From positions 347,147-411,146 of the forward strand of contig NZ_CP083986.1 of assembly GCF_020172685.1 (NCBI RefSeq): 64,000 nt of DNA, read 5' to 3'. Positions 24,191 to 35,082 of the stretch are shown one piece after another. The stretch's first letter is position 1, and each line of letters opens with the position of its first letter. This stretch comes from [Mycobacterium] nativiensis (lineage in GTDB: Bacteria > Actinomycetota > Actinomycetes > Mycobacteriales > Mycobacteriaceae). The notes below the pieces were generated by a model, which saw nothing but the letters and a program-made list of their open reading frames with translations, was not told the DNA's origin and made no database searches. The translations under genes and the position numbers were made by a program.

Positions 24191-27100
24191 ATGAGCACCG
24201 CACCGACCGGTACCCGCACCGAGCGACTGACAGGCCGCATCGCCGGCCTCTACGCCACTGACGCCCAATTCCGGGCGGCGCAACCAAACCCCGACGTCAT
24301 CGCGGCGGCGCGCAGGCCCGGCCTGCGACTCGCTCAGGTGCTGCAGACATTGGCCGACGGGTATGCGGACCGCCCGGCAGTGGGGGAGCGCGCTCGCGAG
24401 GCGGTGACCGACCCCGTGACGGGCCGCACGACTGCGCGCCTGCTGCCGCGATTCGAAACGATCAGCTATCGCGAGCTGTGGGGGCGCGCGGGGGCGATCG
24501 CCGCCGACTGGCGACACCACCCGATCCGCCCACTGGTCCCCGGCGATTTCGTCGCCACCATCGGCTTCGCCAGTGCCGATTATCTGTCGATCGACCTGGC
24601 TTGCGCCTATCTAGGACTGGTGTCGGTGCCGTTGCAGCACAACGCATCCACATCGCAGCTCACCTCGATCATCGCCGAGGTGCAGCCGCAGGTGCTCGCG
24701 GTGGGCGCCGCCTATCTGGAGTTTGCGCTGGACTCCGCAATGGACAGCGAGTCGCTGCGGCACGTGCTGGTCTTCGACCATCAACCGGAACTCGTCGCGC
24801 ACCGGGATGCGCTGGCACGAGCTCGCGAGCGCATCCGCAGCGCCAGGGTATCGGTTGTCATCGAGACGCTGGACGAGGTGGTACAGCGTGGCCGCGGGCT
24901 GCCGCCCGAACCGCTCTACACCGCCGACACCGACGAGCGGCTGGCGATGATTCTCTACACCTCGGGCAGTACCGGAGCCCCGAAGGGGGCCATGCACTCC
25001 GAGCGGACGCTCGCACGGCTGTGGACGGCGTCGGCCACGTTTCTCGCGTCTTCGGACACACCGGTGTTCAACGTCAACTTCATGCCGCTGAACCACCTCG
25101 GCGGCCGACTGCCACTGGTGTCGTCATTCATGGCCGGCGGCACCAGCTATTTCGTACCCGAGCCAGACCTGTCGACGCTGTTCGATGACTGGTCGCTGGT
25201 GCGCCCCACCGAACTCCCGCTGGTGCCCAGGGTGATCGACATGCTGTACCAGCGTCACCGCAACGCAGTGGCCGGATTGATCGCCCGCGGTGCCACCCCC
25301 GAGGCTGCGGAGGCCGACGCGGCCGCTGAGCTACGGGACGGACTGCTCGGCGGACGGGTTCTGGGCGGGTTCGTGGGCACCGCACCGTTGGCTCCGGAGA
25401 TGGCGGAGTTCCTCGACTCAGCACTGGACGTACACCTGTCTGACGGCTATGGCTTGACCGAAGTCGGTGGTGTCACTCGTGATGGCGCCGTCCTTCGACC
25501 GCCGGTGCTTGCCTACAAGCTCGTCGACGTCCCCGAGCTCGGGTACTTCACCACCGACCGGCCGCATCCGCGCGGCGAGCTGCTGATCAAGTCGGCGACC
25601 GCCACAATGGGATATTTCAAACGCTCCGAGGTCACCGCCGAAGTTTTCGACGAAGACGGCTATTACCGCACCGGTGATGTGATGGCTGAGTTGGCGCCGG
25701 ACCGGTTGGCCTATGTCGACCGCAGCAAGAACGTCCTCAAGCTCGCGCAGGGGGAGTTCGTCGCGGTGGCGCGCCTGGACGCGGTTTTCGCTGCGGCGCC
25801 CGGGGTAGGCCAGATCTACGTCTACGGCAACAGTGAACGCGCATACCTGCTTGCGGTGATCGTTCCGACCTCGCAGGTCCGTGAAGAATCCTCCGGCGAC
25901 GCTGCCGCTTTGAAGTCCATGCTTCGGGATTCGCTGCGGCAGATAGCAAAAGCGGCCGAGCTGCAATCCTACGAGCTCCCCGTCGACTTTCTGATAGAGA
26001 ATGAGCCGTTCACCGCCGCAAACGGTCTCGTGTCTGGTGTGGGCAAACTGTTGCGGCCCAGGCTTAAGGCGCACTACGGACAGCGGCTTGAGCAGCTCTA
26101 CATCGATATCGACCTGGCTGCGGCCGACGAACTGCGTGCGCTGCGCAATTCCGCGGCGGACCAGCCGGTACTCGAGACTGTGCGCCGGGCCGCAGTCGCG
26201 GTACTCGGTTCCGCGGGAGCCGAAGTGGACGCGAACGCCCACTTCACCGATCTTGGTGGCGATTCGCTGTCCGCCCTGACGTTCTCCGAGCTGCTTTCGG
26301 ACGTCTTCGGGGTCGACGTACCGGTGGGCGGCATCATCAGCCCCACGTCAACCCTCGCGCAGCTTGCCGACCACGTCGCGGCTCAACGCGAGTCGGCGTC
26401 CACACGCCCCACTGCCGCCACGGTGCACGGGCCGGGTGCGGTCATGTTGCGGGCGAGCGACCTGACTCTGGACAAGTTCATAGATCCCACGACGTTGGCC
26501 GAGGCCGGGGCGCTTCCGCACGCCACCGGTGAATCGCGCACCGTTCTACTCACCGGCGCCAACGGCTATCTCGGCCGGTTCATCGCCTTGCACTGGCTGG
26601 AAAGGCTGTCGCAGACCGGCGGGACACTGATCTGCATCGTGCGCGGCACTGACGACGCGGCGGCGTGGGCGCGCCTTGAGCAGATGTTCGACAGCGGTGA
26701 CGCCCAGCTGCGGCGGCGGTTTCGTGCGCTGGCCGCCGAGCATCTCGAGGTCATTGCCGGCGACATCGGCGAACCCGACCTCGGGTTGGACGTGGCCGTC
26801 TGGAATCGGCTGGGACGCAGCGTGGATCTGATCGTCCATGCGGCCGCCTTGGTCAACCACGTACTGCCCTACGAGCAATTGTTCGGTCCGAACGTCGTCG
26901 GTACCGCGGAGCTGATCCGGCTGGCAATCACCACCCGGATCAAGCCGATCACGTTCCTGTCGACGGTGGCGGTTGCCATGACGGTCGATCCGGATGACTT
27001 CACCGAGGACGGCGACATCCGCGAGATCAACCCGGTCCGGCCGATCGATGACGGCTACGCCAGCGGCTACGGCAACAGTAAGTGGGCGGGGGAGGTGTTG

Positions 27101-27733
27101 CTACGGGAGGCTTTTGATCACTGCGAGCTGCCGGTGACAGTCTTCCGATCGGACATGATCCTCGCGCACAGCCGCTATACCGGACAGCTCAACGTCCCCG
27201 ATGCGTTCACCCGGCTGGCCTTCAGTCTGCTTGTGACGGGTCTGGCGCCACGGTCCTTCTACGAAATCGGGCCCGCCGGTGACCGGCCACGCGCGCACTA
27301 CAGCGGCCTACCGGTCGATTTCGTCGCTGAGGCGATTGCTGCCCTCGGCGCCCGGGGCCGCGGCGGGTTCCGCTCATTCGACGTGATGAACCCACACGAC
27401 GACGGTATCTCCTTGGACACCTTCGTGGATTGGCTCGGCGATGCAGGCCATCCGATCGAGCGCATCCATGACTACGACGCCTGGCTGGCGCGCTTCGAAA
27501 CGGTATTGCGGGCGCTTCCCGAAAAGCAGCGCCGACACAGTGTGCTTCCGCTGCTGGGCGCTTACCGGAAACCGCAGCAACCACTGCGCGGTGCCCCGGC
27601 GCCGACGGGTGCCTTCCGCGCGGCGGTGCAAGCCGCGGAAATCGGTGAAGACAAAGACATTCCGCATCTGTCTGCGGAACTGGTCGAAAAGTATGTCGCT
27701 GACCTGAAATATCTCGGCATGCTCTCGGGCTGA
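24191..27733 (+). CDS. car: Carboxylic acid reductase (A-T-R)
   Basis: 1180 aa, the usual length. It reduces carboxylic acids to aldehydes with ATP and NADPH via an enzyme-bound acyl-thioester. The adenylation domain has YTSGSTGAPKGAM near residue 255 and GYGLTEVGG. The carrier domain has the phosphopantetheine serine in LGGDSLSAL (about residue 692). The reductase domain has the Rossmann motif LLTGANGYLGRF near residue 787 and a YGNSKWAGE catalytic Tyr/Lys pair near residue 960. It needs a phosphopantetheinyl transferase encoded elsewhere. FadD9-like relatives occur widely in mycobacteria. The adjacent nitrilase could supply acid substrates. Confidence 0.95.
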   Translation: MSTAPTGTRTERLTGRIAGLYATDAQFRAAQPNPDVIAAARRPGLRLAQVLQTLADGYADRPAVGERAREAVTDPVTGRTTARLLPRFETISYRELWGRAGAIAADWRHHPIRPLVPGDFVATIGFASADYLSIDLACAYLGLVSVPLQHNASTSQLTSIIAEVQPQVLAVGAAYLEFALDSAMDSESLRHVLVFDHQPELVAHRDALARARERIRSARVSVVIETLDEVVQRGRGLPPEPLYTADTDERLAMILYTSGSTGAPKGAMHSERTLARLWTASATFLASSDTPVFNVNFMPLNHLGGRLPLVSSFMAGGTSYFVPEPDLSTLFDDWSLVRPTELPLVPRVIDMLYQRHRNAVAGLIARGATPEAAEADAAAELRDGLLGGRVLGGFVGTAPLAPEMAEFLDSALDVHLSDGYGLTEVGGVTRDGAVLRPPVLAYKLVDVPELGYFTTDRPHPRGELLIKSATATMGYFKRSEVTAEVFDEDGYYRTGDVMAELAPDRLAYVDRSKNVLKLAQGEFVAVARLDAVFAAAPGVGQIYVYGNSERAYLLAVIVPTSQVREESSGDAAALKSMLRDSLRQIAKAAELQSYELPVDFLIENEPFTAANGLVSGVGKLLRPRLKAHYGQRLEQLYIDIDLAAADELRALRNSAADQPVLETVRRAAVAVLGSAGAEVDANAHFTDLGGDSLSALTFSELLSDVFGVDVPVGGIISPTSTLAQLADHVAAQRESASTRPTAATVHGPGAVMLRASDLTLDKFIDPTTLAEAGALPHATGESRTVLLTGANGYLGRFIALHWLERLSQTGGTLICIVRGTDDAAAWARLEQMFDSGDAQLRRRFRALAAEHLEVIAGDIGEPDLGLDVAVWNRLGRSVDLIVHAAALVNHVLPYEQLFGPNVVGTAELIRLAITTRIKPITFLSTVAVAMTVDPDDFTEDGDIREINPVRPIDDGYASGYGNSKWAGEVLLREAFDHCELPVTVFRSDMILAHSRYTGQLNVPDAFTRLAFSLLVTGLAPRSFYEIGPAGDRPRAHYSGLPVDFVAEAIAALGARGRGGFRSFDVMNPHDDGISLDTFVDWLGDAGHPIERIHDYDAWLARFETVLRALPEKQRRHSVLPLLGAYRKPQQPLRGAPAPTGAFRAAVQAAEIGEDKDIPHLSAELVEKYVADLKYLGMLSG

Positions 27734-27778
27734 GCCGGGGAATCCGTTGAAGAACAAGGTGAGAGAAGGAGGCCGTCA

Positions 27779-28756
27779 ATGAATGCAGTTCGAGCCGCCG
27801 CCGTGCAGATCAGCCCGGTGCTCTACAGCCGGGAAGGAACCGTCGAACGGGTCGTCGCCAAGATCGGGCAGCTGTCGCGCCACGGCGTGCAGTTCGCAAC
27901 CTTTCCGGAGACCGTCATCCCCTACTACCCCTACTTCTCGTTCGTGCAGCGTCCGTTCGAGATGCGCCCGCAACACCTCACACTGATGGAGCGGGCCGTG
28001 ACGATCCCGTCGCCGGAGATCGATGCGATCGGAGCCGCGGCGCGGCAGGCCGACATGGTGGTGTCGATCGGTGTCACCGAGCGTGACGGGGGCTCGTTGT
28101 ACAACACGCAGCTGCTGTTCGACTCCGACGGAAGCCTGCTGCAGCGCCGGCGCAAGATCATGCCGACCTATCACGAACGGATGATCTGGGGGCAGGGCGA
28201 CGGCAGTGGGCTGCGTGCCGTCGACAGCGCGGTCGGGCGGATCGGGCAGCTGGCCTGTTGGGAGCATTACATCCCGTTGGCCCGCTACGCCTTGATCGGC
28301 GACGGCGAACAGATCCACTCCGGCATGTGGCCGGGGTCGTTCGCCGGCGACCTCTTCGCCCAACAGATCGAGGTCAGCGTGCGCAATCACGCGCTCGAGT
28401 CGGCCGCCTTCGTGGTGAATGCCACCGCGTGGCTAGACCCCGACCAGCAGGCGCAGATCATGGCCGACACCGGGTGCGCGATCGGTCCCATCTCGGGCGG
28501 GTGTTTCACCGCGATCGTCAGCCCGCACGGTGAACTGCTCGGCGACCCCCTGCGCTCCGGTGAGGGTGAGGTGATCGCCGACCTGGACTTCTCGTTGATC
28601 GATTCCCGCAAGTCACAGATGGACGCCGCCGGCCACTACAGCCGCCCGGATCTGCTGAGCCTGGTAGTGGACCGCACCCCGCGTGGACATGTCCAGGACC
28701 GTTTCGAACAACCCGCTGACGCTGCAGTCGAGGAGGCGGATCGTGTCGCAGTCTGA
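27779..28756 (+). CDS. Nitrilase
   Basis: 325 aa; it starts 45 bp after the reductase, preceded by GAAGGAGG. The catalytic triad of the nitrilase superfamily is in place: E44 in FPETVIPYYP, K126 in RRRKIMPTYHE and C160 in LACWEHYIPLARYAL. The CWEH(Y/N) context after the cysteine is that of true nitrilases (branch 1), which hydrolyse nitriles to carboxylic acid and ammonia, rather than of amidases. The acid formed would be a substrate for the preceding carboxylic acid reductase. The C-terminus overlaps the next gene by 14 bp. Confidence 0.92.
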   Translation: MNAVRAAAVQISPVLYSREGTVERVVAKIGQLSRHGVQFATFPETVIPYYPYFSFVQRPFEMRPQHLTLMERAVTIPSPEIDAIGAAARQADMVVSIGVTERDGGSLYNTQLLFDSDGSLLQRRRKIMPTYHERMIWGQGDGSGLRAVDSAVGRIGQLACWEHYIPLARYALIGDGEQIHSGMWPGSFAGDLFAQQIEVSVRNHALESAAFVVNATAWLDPDQQAQIMADTGCAIGPISGGCFTAIVSPHGELLGDPLRSGEGEVIADLDFSLIDSRKSQMDAAGHYSRPDLLSLVVDRTPRGHVQDRFEQPADAAVEEADRVAV

Positions 28757-29255
28757 GTCGCTCGAGATCCCCTTCGCCGGAGTCCGGGTGCGCTACGAGA
28801 GCGTGAAGAGCTACGAAGAGCTGGTTGCCGCGTTGCTTGCTGACGTGGGCGAGCGGCCGGTTCCGATCGATGATTTCCCGAGGGATTTCGACAGCTGGGA
28901 GTCCTATCGTTCCCAGGTCGAATCCCACGTCGGTGCAAGCGGATTCATGTTGTTCACAACGTTCGACCATGGCGGCTGGATCGCCAAGGCCGGCATCGAC
29001 CGGAAGGTGTTGCGCGTCATCATCGGCAACCCGCTGATCGCGATCACGATGTTGCGCCACGACGTGACCGCGGGTCTGTTCGCGCCGGTGGAGGTGCTGC
29101 TGGTCGGCGAGGAGAACGGCCGCAGCAGTTTGACCTACATCAAGCCTTCGACGCTGATGGTGGTGGAAGACAACCCAGCGCTGTCGGCGGCCGCCGAACA
29201 ACTCGACGCCAAACTGGCCGCGCTGGCCGCGAAGGTCACGGTCGTCGACACCTGA
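28743..29255 (+). CDS. DUF302-domain protein
   Basis: 170 aa from the GTG at 28743, chosen because GAGGAGG ends six bases before it; it overlaps the nitrilase stop. The start GVRVRYESVKSYEELVAALLADVGE and the segment GASGFMLFTTFDHGGWIAKAG fit the DUF302 alpha/beta fold, followed by helical RVIIGNPLIAITMLRHDVTAG and APVEVLLVGEE. The function of DUF302 proteins is not established. Translational coupling to the nitrilase suggests a role in the same pathway, for instance as a ligand-binding or chaperone subunit. Confidence 0.75.
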   Translation: MSQSESLEIPFAGVRVRYESVKSYEELVAALLADVGERPVPIDDFPRDFDSWESYRSQVESHVGASGFMLFTTFDHGGWIAKAGIDRKVLRVIIGNPLIAITMLRHDVTAGLFAPVEVLLVGEENGRSSLTYIKPSTLMVVEDNPALSAAAEQLDAKLAALAAKVTVVDT

Positions 29256-29290
29256 GCGGCATGCCCGCCGGGCGAGTGCTGTTCCGCCGA

Positions 29291-29965
29291 TCAGCAGCCG
29301 CAGTCATCACCGCGCCAGGATCGGAATCCCTGCCAGACCGCGATCGCGGCTACGGCCAGTCCGACCACCGGGTCGAGCCACCAACCGCCGGACCAGTTCG
29401 CGGTGACTGCCAGACCGGCCAACACCGCGGCGGCTTGAATCGCGCACAAGTAGCTCTGCGCACCTTCGCCCGCGGTGGCCGCCGAGGCCAGTCGTGTGCC
29501 GAGCCGGCGCTGGGCTCGGCCCAACACCGGCATCATCAGGAGCGCTATGGCCGCCAGCGCGATCCCGATTACCGTGGACTCGGCGTGGTGCCGCACGAAC
29601 AGGTGGCGCAGCGATTCAGCAACGATATAGGGGGCCATCAGCCAAAACGACACGGCCACAACGATTTGGGCGCGTCGCTCCGCGGTGTCGGAGAGCATTC
29701 GCGCACCGGTGAAGCGCCAGATCACCACCGCCCCGGCCAACCCTTCTGGCACGGCGCCCAGCGCCCACGCGATCAGCGCGACCGAGCCGGCGGCCCATCC
29801 CTGCCACAACCCCACAGCGCCCTGAAGGGCGACGAACACCAGGCTGATCGATGCCAGGCGCCGGGCCCAAGCGGCGTTGACGTGCCATTCGTCGTCCGGC
29901 ATGACCGGTGTGCCGTGACCAGACGTGTCGTGGCAGACGTCGGCAAGGTCGGAATGCTGGGGCAT
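29291..29965 (-). CDS. Cation-efflux (CDF) relative lacking the usual metal-site residues
   Basis: 224 aa, five to six membrane helices, with a His/Asp-containing N-terminus (HSDLADVCHDTSGHGT) and a DDCGC end that could bind metal. The ending WWLDPVVGLAVAAIAVWQG is the CDF helix-6 signature. The helix-2 motif that should be ADAxHxxxD is instead AWALGAVPEG, and the helix-5 HxxxD position reads GEGAQSYLCA. A different ion, or a non-transport role, is possible. An AT-rich operator-like region lies upstream; no ArsR-type regulator gene is nearby. Confidence 0.75.
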   Translation of the reverse strand: MPQHSDLADVCHDTSGHGTPVMPDDEWHVNAAWARRLASISLVFVALQGAVGLWQGWAAGSVALIAWALGAVPEGLAGAVVIWRFTGARMLSDTAERRAQIVVAVSFWLMAPYIVAESLRHLFVRHHAESTVIGIALAAIALLMMPVLGRAQRRLGTRLASAATAGEGAQSYLCAIQAAAVLAGLAVTANWSGGWWLDPVVGLAVAAIAVWQGFRSWRGDDCGC

Positions 29966-30049
29966 TGCGCGGGGGGCTTCTTTCCATGCGGGTGTTCACT
30001 CGGCGGCGCTGGCCACCACCCGTGCCGGCGGCTCAGGCATTACGCATGA

Positions 30050-30140
30050 ACATATCACGATGTATGCATGAAATTGGCTTGGGCGCCGCCGGCACAGCCG
30101 TGGCCTTGTATATATAGCAATATCTGCATATATTGACGTC
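30050..30140. promoter_or_regulatory. AT-rich divergent promoter region with a palindromic site
   Basis: AATAT-CTGCAT-ATATT (30119-30134) is a palindrome in an unusually AT-rich patch that also holds TATATATAG and, on the left, CATATCACGATGTATGCATG. This resembles ArsR/SmtB-type metalloregulator operators. It sits between the minus-strand transporter and the efflux-gene remnant, both metal-transport related. Confidence 0.5.
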
Positions 30141-30292
30141 ATGGTTCATTCCAGGGAGGAGTCGCCGGGCGCGAGCGGGCACGCGCACACGATGGCTTCG
30201 CGCGACAGTGATCGGCGATGGCTCGGCGGCGCAGCGTCGGCGCGCATCGCGCCCACATGCACGGCCCCACCCACCGACCCGACCGCCCCTGA
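30141..30292 (+). pseudogene. Remnant of a CDF-type cation-efflux gene
   Basis: The N-terminal frame starts MVHSREESPGASGHAHT and continues ASRDSDRRWLGGA, which matches the His-rich leader and DSDRRWL start of CzcD-like transporters. The membrane helices that should follow are missing. In the next frame the DNA reads HMHGPTHRPDRP and a TGA at 30290-30292, typical of a His-rich CDF tail. This looks like a gene reduced by an internal deletion with frameshift. It is a good candidate for the former partner of the AT-rich operator just upstream. Confidence 0.4.
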
Positions 30293-30310
30293 CGACAGGA
30301 CGTCTCGATC

Positions 30311-30907
30311 ATGGCCCCAACCGCGCTAGCGCTCTACATCGTCTTCGCCGCCCTCGGTTTCGGATGGCGCAGCTGGCTGCAGTACCGCCGTACGGGAAGT
30401 ACCGGATTCCGCGGTATCAGTGGTCGGCCCGGGTCATTGGAATGGCTGGCGGGCGTCGGATTCGTGATCGCCATCATCACCGGCATCGCAGCCCCGGTAC
30501 TGCAGCTGGTCGGTGTGCTCTCGCCCGTCCAGGTGCTGAACACGCCGTGGTTGCAGGCGACCGGAACGGTCCTGGCCATCGCCGGTATCGCGGCAACCCT
30601 GTACAGCCAGCGCGACATGGGTGAGTCGTGGCGGATCGGCGTCGACGCCGGCGAGACCACCGCTCTGGTGCGTCACGGCGTGTTCGCGCGGGTGCGCAAC
30701 CCGATCTTCACCGCCATGCTGGCCTTCGCCGCAGGCATCACCCTCATGACACCGAACCCGCTGGCGCTGGCCGCATTCGGCGTGCTGTTGGCCACGATCG
30801 AACTGCAGGTCCGCGTGGTCGAAGAGCCCTACCTGGCGCGCATCCACGGCGAAACCTACCGCCGGTACCGCCGGGCCGTGGGACGTTTTCTGCCCGGAGT
30901 CGGCTAG
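30311..30907 (+). CDS. Isoprenylcysteine carboxyl methyltransferase-family membrane protein
   Basis: 198 aa with four or five membrane helices. The C-terminal signature is that of the ICMT/PEMT family: GVFARVRNPIFTAML, then VVEEPYLARIHGETYRRYRR (Glu-Glu plus Tyr/Arg), which binds S-adenosylmethionine in relatives. An N-terminal FGWRSWLQYRRTGSTGF fits the same group. Bacterial members are thought to methylate small lipids or isoprenoid carboxylates; the substrate is unknown. It lies 18 bp after the efflux remnant and converges with a fragment at 30904, sharing three bases of their stops. Confidence 0.8.
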   Translation: MAPTALALYIVFAALGFGWRSWLQYRRTGSTGFRGISGRPGSLEWLAGVGFVIAIITGIAAPVLQLVGVLSPVQVLNTPWLQATGTVLAIAGIAATLYSQRDMGESWRIGVDAGETTALVRHGVFARVRNPIFTAMLAFAAGITLMTPNPLALAAFGVLLATIELQVRVVEEPYLARIHGETYRRYRRAVGRFLPGVG

Positions 30908-31212
30908 AGCGCGCTGAACCAGCTGCTGACGTCGTTGAAGGTGTTCTCGAACGAGAAGAACCCGACGATGCCCTGCATGTAGCCGTACTCGGCCAGCGAG
31001 TTGGTCAGAATCGCGGCGTCGTCAGCCGCCAAGTGGCTGAGATTGCCGGCGGCGAACTGCGCCGCGACGTCGCCGGCCAGGCTGTTCGTGTTGGTCTCGC
31101 TGACCAGCAGTCCGTGCAGCATGGCGTCCAGGAACTGGTTCGAGTCGTAGGCGCTCAGCGTCGCCGGGTCCAGTGCATTGTTCAAAGAATATCCAATGAA
31201 GCCTTGGAAAAA
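30904..31212 (-). pseudogene. C-terminal fragment of an unrecognised protein
   Basis: About 102 codons on the minus strand reading into SFFQGFIGYSLNNALDPATLS and ending FFSFENTFNDVSSWFSAL. Composition (Asn, Ser, Ala, Asp and Phe with few Arg) is that of real protein, unlike typical GC shadows, and resembles the C-terminal part of an exported protein. No start codon with a ribosome binding site precedes it; upstream the frame runs out through Arg/Cys-rich sequence into the HAIR site of the dnaK promoter. A 5'-truncated gene is the best reading, but a start I failed to see is possible. Confidence 0.4.
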
Positions 31213-31282
31213 ACTGGGAGGGGCCCTGGGTTGCCGACCTCGGGAACAAACCCGACACCCCGCCCGTTGACCCCATCGACAA

Positions 31283-31358
31283 GTTGAGTCACAAGCACTC
31301 AAGTCTGAGTTGACATCAAGGCCGGCGCAGGCGCATCCTTGAGCGCAGTCCGCTCAGA
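31283..31358 (+). promoter_or_regulatory. HspR/HAIR operators and promoter of the dnaK operon
   Basis: GTTGAGT-CACAAGC-ACTCAAG (31283-31303) matches the HAIR consensus CTTGAGT-N7-ACTCAAG with one mismatch. A weaker copy, CTTGAGC-GCAGTCC-GCTCAGA, lies at 31338-31358. A -35-like TTGACA is at 31310-31315 between them. HspR, encoded at the end of the operon, would repress here with DnaK as co-repressor. Confidence 0.85.
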
Positions 31359-31390
31359 CTCGGTAAATGTCTATCAGGGAGGAAACCACA

Positions 31391-33234
<1,844 letters not shown>

Positions 33235-33238
<4 letters not shown>

Positions 33239-33867
33239 GTCAAGAAGATTCACGTGAACCCGGTCCGGAGACGATCACGGTAACCGACAAGCGGCGCATC
33301 GACCCCGAAACGGGTGAGGTACGCGTGGCCTCCTCCGAGCCGGCCCCCAGTGGGCCGGCTTCGGAGGAGGCTGCCGCCGGCGAGGCCGAGGTCGACCAGG
33401 TCGCCGAGCTGACCGCCGACCTGCAGCGGGTGCAGGCGGACTTCGCCAACTACCGCAAGCGGGCACTGCGCGACCAGCAGGGCGTCGCCGACCGGGCCAA
33501 GGCCTCGGTGGTGACCGAACTCCTGGGCATTCTGGATGACCTGGACCGCGCCCGCGCACACGGCGACCTGGAGTCCGGTCCGCTGAAGGCATTGGCGGAC
33601 AAGTTGTCCGGCGTGCTGACCGGACTGGGTCTGGCGGCGTTCGGTTCCGAGGGCGACGAATTCGACCCGGTGCTGCACGAGGCCGTGCAACATGAGGGCG
33701 ACGGCAGTCACTCCGTTATCGGCGCAGTCCTGCGGCGAGGGTACAAACTCGGCGAGCAGGTGCTGCGGCATGCGATGGTCGGGGTGATCGACACCATCCC
33801 GGAGGGCGGCGAGGACGGTGTCGTAGCCGAGACCGCAGCCGATGCCGAAACCGGCGAAGAGAACTGA
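33235..33867 (+). CDS. grpE: Nucleotide exchange factor GrpE
   Basis: 210 aa from a GTG overlapping the dnaK stop. A disordered Glu/Pro-rich N-terminus (about residues 1-60) is followed by the long dimerisation helix with [14 protein letters not shown], a family hallmark, and a beta domain with [13 protein letters not shown] and [20 protein letters not shown]. It releases ADP from DnaK. The gene lies in the HspR-controlled operon between dnaK and dnaJ; a 21-bp gap precedes dnaJ, with GAGGAGG as its ribosome binding site. Confidence 0.97.
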
Positions 33868-33888
33868 CAGGTGAGGAGGTGACGCGTC

Positions 33889-35082
33889 ATGGCTCAGCGT
33901 GAATGGGTCGAAAAGGACTTCTACAAGGAGTTGGGCGTCTCCTCCGACGCCGCCGAGAAAGAGATCAAGAGCGCCTACCGCAAGTTGGCGTCCGAACTGC
34001 ATCCGGACAAGAACCCGAACAACCCCGCCGCCGCTGAACGCTTCAAGGCCGTGTCCGAGGCCTACAGCGTGCTGTCGGACGAGTCGAAGCGCAAGGAGTA
34101 CGACGAGACCCGGCGGCTGTTCGCCGGCGGCGGGTTCGGACGGCGCTTCAACGGCGGCGGTTTCGGCGGGGGCAACTTCGACCGGTTCAGCACGGGCGGT
34201 GACGGCGGCGAGTTCAACCTCAACGACCTGTTCGGCCAGGCCGGCCAGACCGGCGGGGCCAATATCGGTGACCTGTTCGGCGGGTTGTTCGGGCGTGGCG
34301 CGCAGCAACGGCCGAGCCGGCCGCGGCGCGGAAACGACCTGGAGACCGACTCCGAGCTGAGTTTCCTGGAGGCCACCAAGGGCGTCGAGATGCCGTTGCG
34401 GCTGACCAGTGCCGCACCGTGTACCAATTGCCACGGCAGCGGTGCACGTCCGGGCACCAGCCCGCGGGTGTGTGCGTCCTGCAACGGCTCCGGGGTGATC
34501 AGCAGCAACCAGGGTGCCTTCGGGTTCTCCGAGCCGTGTACCGACTGCCGCGGCAGCGGGTCGATCATCGAGCATCCGTGCAGCGAGTGCAAGGGAACCG
34601 GGCGAGCAGCCCGGACTCGTACCATCAACGTGCGGATTCCACCGGGAGTCGAAGACGGCCAACGGATTCGGCTGGCCGGACAGGGCGAGGCAGGACTACG
34701 TGGCGCGCCGTCGGGCGACCTGTATGTGACGGTGCGAGTGCGTCCGGACAAGGTCTTCGGCCGTGACGGCGACGACCTGACGGTCACCATTCCCGTCAGC
34801 TTCTCCGAACTCGCTTTGGGCACGACGCTTTCGGTGCCGACGTTGGACGGCAAGGTCGGCGTTCGGGTGCCGAAGGGAACCGCCGATGGCCGGATCCTGC
34901 GGGTGCGTGGGCGCGGCGTGCCCAAGCGTGGCGGCGGCAGTGGCGACCTGTTGGTCACCGTGAAGGTCGCGGTTCCCCCGAACCTGGAAGGCTCCGCACA
35001 GGAGGCACTCGAGGCGTACGCGGCGGCCGAGCGGGCCAGCGGGTTCGACCCCAGAGCCGGATGGGGAGGCAACCGATCATGA
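33889..35082 (+). CDS. dnaJ: Co-chaperone DnaJ (type I)
   Basis: 397 aa. The J domain occupies about residues 1-75 with the HPD motif in [10 protein letters not shown] Gly/Phe-rich linker ([16 protein letters not shown]) follows. The zinc-finger domain then has four CxxCxGxG-type repeats ([32 protein letters not shown]), as in type I DnaJ, and a C-terminal substrate domain closes the protein. It stimulates DnaK ATPase and delivers clients. This is the copy inside the HspR operon (DnaJ1 in M. tuberculosis). The stop overlaps the hspR start by ATGA. Confidence 0.97.
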   Translation: MAQREWVEKDFYKELGVSSDAAEKEIKSAYRKLASELHPDKNPNNPAAAERFKAVSEAYSVLSDESKRKEYDETRRLFAGGGFGRRFNGGGFGGGNFDRFSTGGDGGEFNLNDLFGQAGQTGGANIGDLFGGLFGRGAQQRPSRPRRGNDLETDSELSFLEATKGVEMPLRLTSAAPCTNCHGSGARPGTSPRVCASCNGSGVISSNQGAFGFSEPCTDCRGSGSIIEHPCSECKGTGRAARTRTINVRIPPGVEDGQRIRLAGQGEAGLRGAPSGDLYVTVRVRPDKVFGRDGDDLTVTIPVSFSELALGTTLSVPTLDGKVGVRVPKGTADGRILRVRGRGVPKRGGGSGDLLVTVKVAVPPNLEGSAQEALEAYAAAERASGFDPRAGWGGNRS

